Of a stretch of DNA of 22,355 bases, positions 5,820 through 11,887 are shown one piece after another. This DNA comes from an uncultured Oscillospiraceae bacterium. Its GTDB lineage: Bacteria; Bacillota; Clostridia; Oscillospirales; Oscillospiraceae. A model generated the notes under the pieces. It did no database searches, had not been told where the DNA came from, and saw only the letters and a program-made list of their open reading frames with translations. Numbering within the stretch: position 1 is the stretch's first letter; each line of letters opens with the position of its first letter. The position numbers and the translations under genes are program-made. Location of the stretch: NCBI GenBank assembly GCA_904398675.1, contig CAJFPI010000192.1:1-22355 (forward strand). Direction: 5' to 3'.

Positions 5820-6377
5820 ATGCGCGTCATCACCGGCTCCGCCCGCGGCCGCCGCCTGAAGGAGCTGCAGGGCATGGAGACCCGCCCTACCACCGACCGG
5901 GTGAAGGAGGGCCTTTTTAATATTATCCAATTTGACATCGAGGGCCGGCGGGTGCTGGACCTCTTTGCCGGCACCGGCCAGCTGGGGATCGAGGCCCTCA
6001 GCCGCGGCGCGGACCGGGCGACCTTTGTCGAGCAGCGGCGGGAGGCCGCGTCCCTGGTCCGGGACAATCTCAGGCTGACCGGGCTTGCGGACCGGGCCGA
6101 CGTGGTGCAGGGGGATGCCTTTTCCTATCTTGCCGGCCGCCCCGGGCGCTATGACCTCATTTTCCTGGATCCGCCCTACGGCTCCGGCCTCCTGGAGCAG
6201 GCGGTGGAGACGATTGCCCGATTTGACATTCTCCGCGGGCATGGTATAATGGTCTGCGAGAGTTATGTCGACGAAACGCTGCCGGAGACGGCGCCGCCCT
6301 ACACCCTTCACAGGACCTATCGATACGGCCGGATCAAGCTGACCGTGTACCGCAGGGAGGGGGAGGAGCAGCCGTGA
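5820..6377 (+). CDS. rsmD: 16S rRNA (guanine(966)-N2)-methyltransferase
   Basis: RsmD transfers a methyl group from S-adenosylmethionine to N2 of G966 in helix 31 of 16S rRNA during small-subunit maturation. All family signatures are present in 185 residues: GSARGRRL (6-13), RPTTDRVKEGLFN (22-34), the SAM-binding loop DLFAGTGQLGIEALSRGA (47-64), VEQ at the end of strand 2 (70-72), and the catalytic DPPY (117-120). GGAGG lies 10 bases upstream of ATG 5820. The stop codon overlaps the coaD start (GTGA, 6374-6377), so the pair is coupled; rsmD-coaD is a conserved bacterial neighbour pair. Confidence 0.97.
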   Translation: MRVITGSARGRRLKELQGMETRPTTDRVKEGLFNIIQFDIEGRRVLDLFAGTGQLGIEALSRGADRATFVEQRREAASLVRDNLRLTGLADRADVVQGDAFSYLAGRPGRYDLIFLDPPYGSGLLEQAVETIARFDILRGHGIMVCESYVDETLPETAPPYTLHRTYRYGRIKLTVYRREGEEQP

Positions 6378-6856
6378 GGACCGCCATCTGCCCGGGGAGC
6401 TTTGACCCCATCACCCTGGGCCACCTGGACCTGATCCGCCGGGCGTCCGTGCTCTTTGACCGGGTGCTGGTGTGTGTGATGAGCAATGGGGAGAAGGACC
6501 GGGGCATGTTCCCGCCCCAGGAGCGGCTGCGGCTGGTGCAGCTGGCGGTTGCGGACCTGCCCCATGTGGAGGCAGAGGTGTGGACAGGCCTTCTGGCCGA
6601 TTATGCTGTACAGCGGGGCGCCTGCGCTGTGGTGAAGGGGGTCCGCGGCGGCGGAGATTTTGACTGGGAGTACCAGATGGCGTGGATCAACGAAAATCTT
6701 GCCCCGGGGCTGGAGACGGTGCTGCTGCCCGCCAACCCCCGGTATATCTGGTTCAGCTCCACCATGGCCAGGGAGATGATCCGCTATGGCCAGGATTTGA
6801 CACGATACTTGCCCTCCGCAGTAGCGGAGGAGATCAGCGGAAAAAGGATGGGATAA
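6374..6856 (+). CDS. coaD: Phosphopantetheine adenylyltransferase
   Basis: CoaD transfers AMP from ATP to 4'-phosphopantetheine, giving dephospho-CoA, the penultimate step of coenzyme A synthesis. The 160-residue length is typical of the hexameric bacterial enzyme. Nucleotidyltransferase motifs are visible: PGSFDPITLGH (7-17, the TxGH active site with H17), KGVRGGGDFDWE (88-99, matching the family's KG.R...DF..E) and FSSTMAREM (127-135, matching the ISS..R/K motif). The start is a GTG overlapping the rsmD stop; GGAGGGGGAGGAG just upstream serves as ribosome binding site. Confidence 0.97.
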   Translation: MRTAICPGSFDPITLGHLDLIRRASVLFDRVLVCVMSNGEKDRGMFPPQERLRLVQLAVADLPHVEAEVWTGLLADYAVQRGACAVVKGVRGGGDFDWEYQMAWINENLAPGLETVLLPANPRYIWFSSTMAREMIRYGQDLTRYLPSAVAEEISGKRMG

Positions 6857-6859
6857 GCC

Positions 6860-7372
6860 ATGCAGAGCGACGTGTTACATTTGATTGATATGTTGTATGA
6901 GACCATCGATGAGGCGAAGGGCGCCGCTTTCAGCGGAGACAAGTGCGTCATCTCCCGAAATGAGGTGCTGGATATGCTGGGGGAGATCCGCGCCCAGCTG
7001 CCCGCAGAGCTGAAGAAGGCCCAGGACCTGATCCGGGCCAGGGATGAGTACGTGGAGGCAGCCAAGCGGGAGGCGGACAACATCCGCCGGAAGGCTGACC
7101 TGGATGCCAAGACCATCGTATCGGAGAGCCGGGTGCTCCAGGCCGCCAGGGAGCGGGGCCATGAGATGATCCGCCGGGCGGAGGAGCGCAGCCGCACCAT
7201 GATCCAGGTGACCAACGATTATACAGAGGACGCCCTTCGCCGGACGGAGGAGGCCATCCAGATGGCCCTGCAGGAGATGCAGGAGGCCCGGGCCAAGTAC
7301 CGTGCCGCCTCCAACGAGAAGATGCAGGAGGCCCGCCGCCGGATGGAGGAGGAGACGGAGGGGCATCAATAA
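6860..7372 (+). CDS. Coiled-coil protein of the rsmD-coaD unit, function unknown
   Basis: A 170-residue, highly charged protein without membrane segments. Residues 1-50 form a short helical head (LHLIDMLYETIDEAK, then CVISRNEVLDMLGEIRAQLP), a pattern seen in ATPase-like and DivIVA-like hypothetical proteins of Clostridia. Residues about 52-168 are almost continuous helix rich in A, E, R, K and Q, strongly predicted as coiled coil and resembling the b/E stalk subunits of ATP synthases only by composition. It starts 3 bases after the coaD stop with GGATGGG as ribosome binding site and ends just before a terminator, so it is the last gene of the unit. The context gives no direct clue to the role; a scaffold or division-related function is only a guess. 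Confidence 0.8.
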   Translation: MQSDVLHLIDMLYETIDEAKGAAFSGDKCVISRNEVLDMLGEIRAQLPAELKKAQDLIRARDEYVEAAKREADNIRRKADLDAKTIVSESRVLQAARERGHEMIRRAEERSRTMIQVTNDYTEDALRRTEEAIQMALQEMQEARAKYRAASNEKMQEARRRMEEETEGHQ

Positions 7373-7381
7373 GTGCGGAGG

Positions 7382-7405
7382 AAAGCGCCCAAAAGGGCGC
7401 TTTTT
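7382..7405 (+). terminator. Intrinsic terminator after the rsmD-coaD unit
   Basis: AAAGCGCCC (7382-7390), loop AAAA, GGGCGCTTT (7395-7403) running into TTTTTCC. It lies 9 bases after the stop codon of the coiled-coil gene. Confidence 0.92.
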
Positions 7406-7443
7406 CCTTCGGCATTTTAAATTGGGGCCGGGTGATCTGCCGG

Positions 7444-7472
7444 TTGCATCATGCATAGATTTGTGCTACAAT
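7444..7472 (+). promoter_or_regulatory. Sigma-A promoter with extended -10, almost on the start codon
   Basis: TTGCAT (7444-7449), 17 bases, TACAAT (7467-7472) preceded by TGC (7464-7466). The expected start point is about 7479-7480. That leaves no leader for a GTG at 7480, or about 9 bases before the ATG at 7489. Confidence 0.75.
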
Positions 7473-7488
7473 ACCACTGGTGGTAAAT

Positions 7489-7881
7489 ATGATCGGGAAG
7501 AAAGATATCCAGGCGCTGCTGGTCATCGCCGTTTTCTATATCATTATCGAGATGCTGGGCGTTACCTGCCCCATCAAGTTTATCACCGGCATCTCCTGTG
7601 CCGGCTGCGGCATGTCCCGGGCCTGGCTGTCCCTGCTCCGGGGGGATGTCTCCGCCGCTTTCTTTTACCATCCGCTGTTCTGGCTGCCTGTTCCGGCCGC
7701 CGTCATTCTTTTGCTTTGGCGGCGTCTGCCCAGAAAGGCAGCCCGGGGCAGCATGGGTGTGATCTGTGCGTTGTTTTGTATTGTATATTTGGTCCGCCTC
7801 TTCTCGCCGGAGAATACGGTGGTGGTCTTTGCCCCGGAGGAGGGGGCAGTCTTCCGCTTGTTCTCCAGGCTGATGGGGTGA
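7489..7881 (+). CDS. DUF2752 domain membrane protein
   Basis: A 130-residue membrane protein of the DUF2752 family, whose function is unknown. The signature is clear: CPIKFITGISCAGCGMSRAW (27-46) with cysteines at 27, 37 and 40, then LLRGDVSAAFFYHPLFWLP (49-67), matching the family's CP...tG..C.gCG.tRa....l.Gd...A...hP pattern. Hydrophobic segments lie at about 8-25, 62-78 and 89-105. GTG 7480 would add three residues; ATG 7489 is preferred by convention, with GGTGG just upstream as a weak ribosome binding site. The zinc-ribbon/DUF4234 gene follows after 25 bases without a terminator, so the two form one operon. Confidence 0.88.
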   Translation: MIGKKDIQALLVIAVFYIIIEMLGVTCPIKFITGISCAGCGMSRAWLSLLRGDVSAAFFYHPLFWLPVPAAVILLLWRRLPRKAARGSMGVICALFCIVYLVRLFSPENTVVVFAPEEGAVFRLFSRLMG

Positions 7882-7906
7882 ACCATAAAAGAAGGGAGAA
7901 ATACAT

Positions 7907-9172
7907 ATGTTTTGCAGAAATTGCGGGAAAGAAGTAGCCGACGGCCAGAGATTTTGCGACGGCTGCGGCGCACCGATGCAGGGGCCTGCCGCGCCGAACA
8001 GTCCGCCGCCTCCGCCTCCGCCGAATTATCCGCCGGCAGGCGGACCGCAGCCCCAGGGCGGCAGCGGTAAGCCGGATAAAAAGACCATGGATCTTATTTT
8101 GAAGGTTTTTGCCGGGATCTGCACAGCGTTTTACGGCATTATGGGCCTGCGGCTGCTGCTCAGCACCTTGACCGGGATCTTTACGGTGTTTGGCTACTTC
8201 GGGTTCTTCAAAGGCATCCTGATGCTGGCCGTAGACATTCTCAGCCTTTTGGTCTTTGTGTGGATGTGCGTGGTGCTGGTCCTGCTCATTGTGAAACGAA
8301 CGCCGAAAAACAGCGGCGCTCTCTTCCTGGGTCTGGGCGTGGGCGCCGTGGCCCGGCTGGTTATGAACGTCCTCACGCTGCTGATCCTGACGATCACAGT
8401 GGGCAGCCCGGTTTACTCCATCGGCGGCATCTTCTCCTTCCTGGGCTATGTGCTGGTGGCAGGCGTCGTGTTCCTGCTGCTCTACCTCATGGATGAGGCG
8501 CCCTTTGTGGGCCAGGGCAGCAGCGATGTCAAGACCATCATTCAGGAAGGAATTGACGACCTGAAGGCTGGCAGCCCCAAGCCCCAGCAGCCCACAGGCG
8601 GGTATCAGCCCTCCGGCTACTCCGCTCCCAGTCAGGGCGCTGCCGCTCCCGAGCAGGGCGGCGCGGCGGATGCCTCCTATCAGAGCAGCGGCTATCAGAG
8701 CAGCGCCCAGGCCAACGCCCCCGGCTATCAGAGCTATCCCAACGGCGGCGGCTACCGGCCCCAGCCGCTGAAGACGGATCGCAGCCTTGTGGCTTATATC
8801 CTGCTGAGCATCATCACCTGCGGCATCTACTCCTATTACTTCCTCTACTGCCTGGCCCGCGATGTGAACATCGTGTGCGAAGGCGATGGGAAAAAGACGC
8901 CCGGCCTGCTGCCGTTCATTCTGCTGAGCTTTGTTACCTGCGGTTTCTATGCCCTCTACTGGTATTACACCCTGGGCAACCGCCTGGCTGCCAACGCACC
9001 CCGCTATCAGATGAACTTCCAGGAGAACGGCACCACCATTCTCCTGTGGTATCTGGTTGGCGCGCTGCTGTGCGGCATTGGCCCCTATGTGGCGATGCAT
9101 TTCCTGATCCGCAACACCAACAGCCTCTGCGCGGCCTACAACCAGTATAACGGCCTTTACAATCAGTATTAA
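7907..9172 (+). CDS. Zinc-ribbon, multi-spanning membrane protein with C-terminal DUF4234
   Basis: A 421-residue membrane protein of unknown function. Domains in order: a zinc ribbon (CRNC at 3-6 and CDGC at 17-20), a proline-rich linker (29-50, seven prolines in a row), four hydrophobic segments (about 63-83, 103-129, 138-163, 172-195), a low-complexity linker rich in Q, G, S, Y and A (about 223-284, with SGYQSS repeats), and a DUF4234-like domain (289-421) with hydrophobic segments at about 294-314, 333-354 and 376-400. The DUF4234 half contains an internal echo: LLSIITCGIYSYYFLYCLARD and LLSFVTCGFYALYWYYTLGN, both with a TCG(I/F)Y core. GAAGGGAG precedes ATG 7907. It is the second gene of the DUF2752 operon and ends at a strong terminator. 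Confidence 0.88.
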   Translation: MFCRNCGKEVADGQRFCDGCGAPMQGPAAPNSPPPPPPPNYPPAGGPQPQGGSGKPDKKTMDLILKVFAGICTAFYGIMGLRLLLSTLTGIFTVFGYFGFFKGILMLAVDILSLLVFVWMCVVLVLLIVKRTPKNSGALFLGLGVGAVARLVMNVLTLLILTITVGSPVYSIGGIFSFLGYVLVAGVVFLLLYLMDEAPFVGQGSSDVKTIIQEGIDDLKAGSPKPQQPTGGYQPSGYSAPSQGAAAPEQGGAADASYQSSGYQSSAQANAPGYQSYPNGGGYRPQPLKTDRSLVAYILLSIITCGIYSYYFLYCLARDVNIVCEGDGKKTPGLLPFILLSFVTCGFYALYWYYTLGNRLAANAPRYQMNFQENGTTILLWYLVGALLCGIGPYVAMHFLIRNTNSLCAAYNQYNGLYNQY

Positions 9173-9211
9173 TCCGGCGGGGAGATAACGATTAGTTATT
9201 TTCTGCGGTGG

Positions 9212-9248
9212 AAACACCCCTGGCGCACTGCGCCAGGGGTGTTTTTTT
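9212..9248 (+). terminator. Very strong intrinsic terminator
   Basis: Perfect 15-bp stem AAACACCCCTGGCGC (9212-9226) and GCGCCAGGGGTGTTT (9230-9244), loop ACT, followed by seven Ts (9242-9248). It closes the DUF2752/DUF4234 operon and insulates the dcw cluster. Confidence 0.96.
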
Positions 9249-9649
9249 GCTGTGCAAAACCGCAGCAGAATGGCTGCCGTGCCGCCTCCCACGGTGCGGA
9301 CGTGAAATCCAAGCGCGTGAGGTGGGAGCATCCCCCATGGGAAAAACTTCATACGCATCGGCCTTCTCCTGCTTTCACGGTGCACCGTCGGGGCAGCGAA
9401 TCCCTTGGGATAGTCCTGGGCAAAACGACAAAATTTCAGGGAATGAATTGGGGAAAACGCTGGATTTTTGAAATGGAAGAAAAAAGAAGATCTACAAGTT
9501 GTGGCTAGATTCTTGTCGAATACTATATCTTGCGCTATGCCGGCTGCATAGCAGGGGGAATTACTAGAACATGTGTTTTATATTGCAAAAAATGGGGTAG
9601 TTCGCTGAAAAATCGACAGATTCCGCATGAAAAAATGCAAAACTACCGC
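9249..9649 (+). other. Non-coding region upstream of the dcw promoter
   Basis: About 400 bases with no credible gene; short open frames lack ribosome binding sites and overlap each other. Its first half is GC-rich, the second half AT-rich. Visible structure: CTCCCAC (9286-9292) with GTGGGAG (9322-9328), the perfect palindrome ACGGTGCACCGT (9377-9388), the hairpin GCTATGC/GCATAGC (9534-9540/9546-9552), and GGTAGTT (9596-9602) with AACTACC (9641-9647) directly before the -35. A second weak promoter, TTGTGG (9499-9504) with TACTAT (9521-9526), is possible. Confidence 0.5.
9377..9388. promoter_or_regulatory. 12-bp perfect palindrome, possible protein-binding site
   Basis: ACGGTGCACCGT is self-complementary. 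The core CACGGTGC also occurs at 9291-9298 or thereabouts, once. It lies about 265 bases upstream of the dcw -35. No known factor can be assigned. Confidence 0.3.
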
Positions 9650-9678
9650 TTGCAATTTACATAACGACTTGCTATACT
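9650..9678 (+). promoter_or_regulatory. Main dcw promoter upstream of mraZ
   Basis: TTGCAA (9650-9655), 17 bases, TATACT (9673-9678) with the extended -10 TGC (9670-9672). The predicted start, about 9685, falls on the first MraZ-box-like repeat. Confidence 0.82.
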
Positions 9679-9684
9679 ATTGCT

Positions 9685-9714
9685 AAGTGGTGGAAAGTGG
9701 TGGAAAGTAGAGAG
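9685..9714 (+). promoter_or_regulatory. Three tandem 10-bp repeats, probable MraZ operator
   Basis: AAGTGGTGGA occurs twice without change (9685-9694, 9695-9704), followed by the degenerate AAGTAGAGAG (9705-9714). A 10-bp period and GTGG/AAAGTGG-type units upstream of mraZ agree with MraZ-binding boxes described in other bacteria. Position at the predicted transcription start suggests autorepression by MraZ. Confidence 0.8.
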
Positions 9715-9755
9715 AAATCCCACGGATGCCCACAAGAGGAGAGGCGGGTGGAGCA

Positions 9756-10172
9756 ATGACCGGCCAATATCAGCACAGCATCGACGCCAAGGGCCGCCTG
9801 TTCATCCCCGCCAAGCTGCGGGAGGAGCTGGGGGAGACCTTCTATGTCACCATGGGCATGGACGGCTGCCTCTCTGTCTACTCCGACGTCAGCTGGGCCA
9901 AGTTCACGGAGAAATTCGAGAGCCTGCCCTACACCAAAACAAAGGCGATGCGCGCGCTGTTTGCCAACGCCGCCAAGTGTGAGCCGGACGCCCAGGGGCG
10001 GATCTTGATTCCCGCAAAGCTCCGGGCCTATGCAAAGCTGGAGAAGGACGTTGTGGTGATCGGCGTGAGCAACCGGGCCGAGATCTGGAATGCGGAGCGC
10101 TGGCAGGCCGTGGAGGAAGAGGAGCTGGACCCGGCAAAGCTCTTTGCCGCCATGGAGGAGCTGGACTTCTGA
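9756..10172 (+). CDS. mraZ: Transcriptional regulator MraZ
   Basis: MraZ is a DNA-binding protein that controls the division and cell wall cluster it heads. The 138-residue protein has the two expected AbrB-like repeats: DAKGRLFIPAKLREEL (10-25) and DAQGRILIPAKLRAYA (78-93). ATG 9756 gives the conserved start MTGQYQHSID; a start at 9726 would add ten unrelated residues. AGAGGAGAGG (9735-9744) and GGAG (9750-9753) lie upstream; the first is better spaced. rsmH begins one base after the stop codon. The repeats at 9685-9714 are its likely operator. Confidence 0.96.
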   Translation: MTGQYQHSIDAKGRLFIPAKLREELGETFYVTMGMDGCLSVYSDVSWAKFTEKFESLPYTKTKAMRALFANAAKCEPDAQGRILIPAKLRAYAKLEKDVVVIGVSNRAEIWNAERWQAVEEEELDPAKLFAAMEELDF

Positions 10173-10173
10173 T

Positions 10174-11121
10174 ATGGAAAAGGACTATGGACACCGGCCT
10201 GTGCTGCTCCAGGAGTGCCTGGAGGGGCTCAGGATCCGGCCGGACGGGATATATCTGGACGGCACACTGGGCCGGGCAGGACACTCCCTGGAGATTGTCC
10301 GCCGCCTGACCACCGGCCGCCTCATTGCCCTTGACCGGGACGAGACGGCCCTGGAGGCTGCCCGGGAGCGGCTGGCTCCGTATCTGGAGCGGGTAACGCT
10401 GATCCACACCAACTTCAGCCGCCTGGAGGCGGCGCTGGACGAGGCGGGCGTGGACAAGGCAGACGGCATGCTCTTTGATCTGGGGGTGTCCTCCCCCCAA
10501 TTGGACGAGGCGCAGAGAGGATTCAGCTACAGGCTGGATGCGCCGCTGGACATGCGGATGGATACCACCGCAGCCCTCACAGCCCGGGAGGTTGTGAACA
10601 CCTGGAGCGAGGAGGCGCTGCGGCGGATTTTGTCTGAATATGGCGAGGAGCGCTACGCCGGGCGGATCGCTGCCGCCATCGTCCACCGCCGTGCGGAGCG
10701 GCCCATCGAGACCACGCTGGAGCTGGTGGAGATCATCAGGGGCGCGATGCCCGCCGCGGCGCTGCGGGAAAAGCAGCACCCGGCCAAGCGCAGCTTTCAG
10801 GCCATCCGCATCGCAGTCAACGGTGAATTGGACGAGCTGCCTCCCATGCTGGAGGCGGCCGCCCGTCGGCTGAAAAGCGGCGGAAGGCTGGCGGTCATCA
10901 CCTTCCACAGCCTGGAGGACCGCATTGTGAAGCAGACGCTCAAGACTTTGGCCACGGGCTGCACCTGCCCGCCGGAGTTTCCGGTATGCGTCTGCGGCAA
11001 GAAACCCAGGATGACGTTGATCAACCGCAAGCCCATTACCGCCGGCCCGGAGGAGCTGCAGGACAATCCCCGATCCCGCAGCGCCAAGCTGCGCCTGGCG
11101 GAGCGCACGGAGTATAACTGA
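10174..11121 (+). CDS. rsmH: 16S rRNA (cytosine(1402)-N4)-methyltransferase
   Basis: RsmH (MraW) methylates N4 of C1402 in the decoding centre of 16S rRNA using S-adenosylmethionine. The 315-residue length is typical. Motifs are HRPVLLQE (7-14), the SAM-binding YLDGTLGRAGHS (27-38), LDRDETAL, FDLGVSSPQLDEAQRGFSY and DMRMD, and near the end ITFHSLEDRIVK, with the family's cysteine-rich CTCPPEFPVCVCGKKP. The expected (S/A)KLR.AER ending is present as SAKLRLAERTEYN. ATG 10174 is chosen because it gives the conserved HRPVLL start; GGAGGAG (10154-10160) lies inside the end of mraZ. Confidence 0.98.
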   Translation: MEKDYGHRPVLLQECLEGLRIRPDGIYLDGTLGRAGHSLEIVRRLTTGRLIALDRDETALEAARERLAPYLERVTLIHTNFSRLEAALDEAGVDKADGMLFDLGVSSPQLDEAQRGFSYRLDAPLDMRMDTTAALTAREVVNTWSEEALRRILSEYGEERYAGRIAAAIVHRRAERPIETTLELVEIIRGAMPAAALREKQHPAKRSFQAIRIAVNGELDELPPMLEAAARRLKSGGRLAVITFHSLEDRIVKQTLKTLATGCTCPPEFPVCVCGKKPRMTLINRKPITAGPEELQDNPRSRSAKLRLAERTEYN

Positions 11122-11126
11122 CCCAT

Positions 11127-11143
11127 TGCCGCTGACAGCGGCA
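11127..11143 (+). other. Small hairpin between rsmH and ftsL
   Basis: TGCCGCT (11127-11133), loop GAC, AGCGGCA (11137-11143), followed by GTTTAC. The T run is too short for an efficient terminator; it may attenuate or stabilise the mRNA ahead of ftsL. Confidence 0.5.
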
Positions 11144-11181
11144 GTTTACAGCAGACAACCAGTTCGGAGAGGAGAGGTACC

Positions 11182-11757
11182 ATGGCAGTTGCCACTGCAG
11201 CAAGGAGAAGACACAACAAGCCCGAAGTGATCAACGGTTCGCTTGCCTATGATTTTCGTTCCCTGGAGCGGCAGCTGGAGGATACGGGGCGGATGGACCC
11301 GGATCTTTACACCGCTCCTCTGCAGGAGACAGCTGCGGATGTCATTTCCCGGGCCAGGGCCCACACCAAGGCGCGGGTCCGCGTGGGGCAGCGCCTGTCC
11401 CCGGTGATCGCGCTGGGCTACACAGCCCTGGCGGCGCTGATGGTTCTGCTGGTGATGAGCTATGTGGAGTTGGCGGCGATCTCCAGCAATGTGGTCAGCA
11501 TGCAGGAGGAGCTCAGCGAGCTGCAGGAGGATCAGCGGGCGCTGCAGGTGAAATACGAGCAGGCCTTTGACCTCACCAGCGTCAAGGAGTCTGCCGAGGC
11601 CGCCGGCATGAGCCAGCCCAGCGAGAGCCAGATTTATTATATCGACCTGTCCGACCCGGACAACGCCGTGGTCTATCAGGATCAGGAAAGCGGCCTGATG
11701 GCGTTTTTGGAGCGGCTGGGCGAGCGCCTCTATGCAGCGGTGGAATATTTCCGCTGA
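11182..11757 (+). CDS. ftsL: FtsL-like cell division protein
   Basis: FtsL is a bitopic divisome protein that with DivIB and DivIC activates septal peptidoglycan synthesis by FtsW and its PBP. This 191-residue protein has one membrane segment (about 73-96), a cytoplasmic basic N-terminal tail, and an external coiled coil beginning SSNVVSMQEELSELQEDQ (101-118) and continuing to about 130. An acidic tail with IYYIDLSDPDN (151-161) follows. FtsL sequences are poorly conserved, so the call rests on topology and on its place between rsmH and the PBP gene. The cytoplasmic tail of about 72 residues is long compared with classic FtsL. GGAGAGG precedes ATG 11182. Confidence 0.82.
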   Translation: MAVATAARRRHNKPEVINGSLAYDFRSLERQLEDTGRMDPDLYTAPLQETAADVISRARAHTKARVRVGQRLSPVIALGYTALAALMVLLVMSYVELAAISSNVVSMQEELSELQEDQRALQVKYEQAFDLTSVKESAEAAGMSQPSESQIYYIDLSDPDNAVVYQDQESGLMAFLERLGERLYAAVEYFR

Positions 11758-11798
11758 CACGGCGCTATATTGTATTGAGTCAGGATGATGCGGGGAGT

Positions 11799-11851
11799 AA
11801 GAGAGCAGTCTCTTGCTCCTTGCCTGCTATTGGCCGGGAGTTTGTCCCGGC
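11799..11851 (+). other. Two small hairpins in the leader of the PBP gene
   Basis: AAGAGA/TCTCTT (11799-11804, 11809-11814) and GCCGGGA/TCCCGGC (11833-11839, 11845-11851) lie in the 130-base gap before the PBP gene. Neither has a T tract. No clear promoter is seen; the second stem ends 21 bases before the ribosome binding site. Confidence 0.4.
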
Positions 11852-11887
11852 GTGATGCGGACAGAAGAATCCAAGGAGGAAACAGCA

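Noticed and set aside
9208..9508. Two overlapping plus-strand open frames after the strong terminator
   Set aside because: They start inside or just next to the terminator, lack ribosome binding sites and show no domain or membrane pattern; the region is better read as non-coding.
11813..11887. Longer PBP start at 11813
   Set aside because: The added residues derive from leader hairpins, there is no ribosome binding site, and AAGGAGG is ideally placed for GTG 11888.
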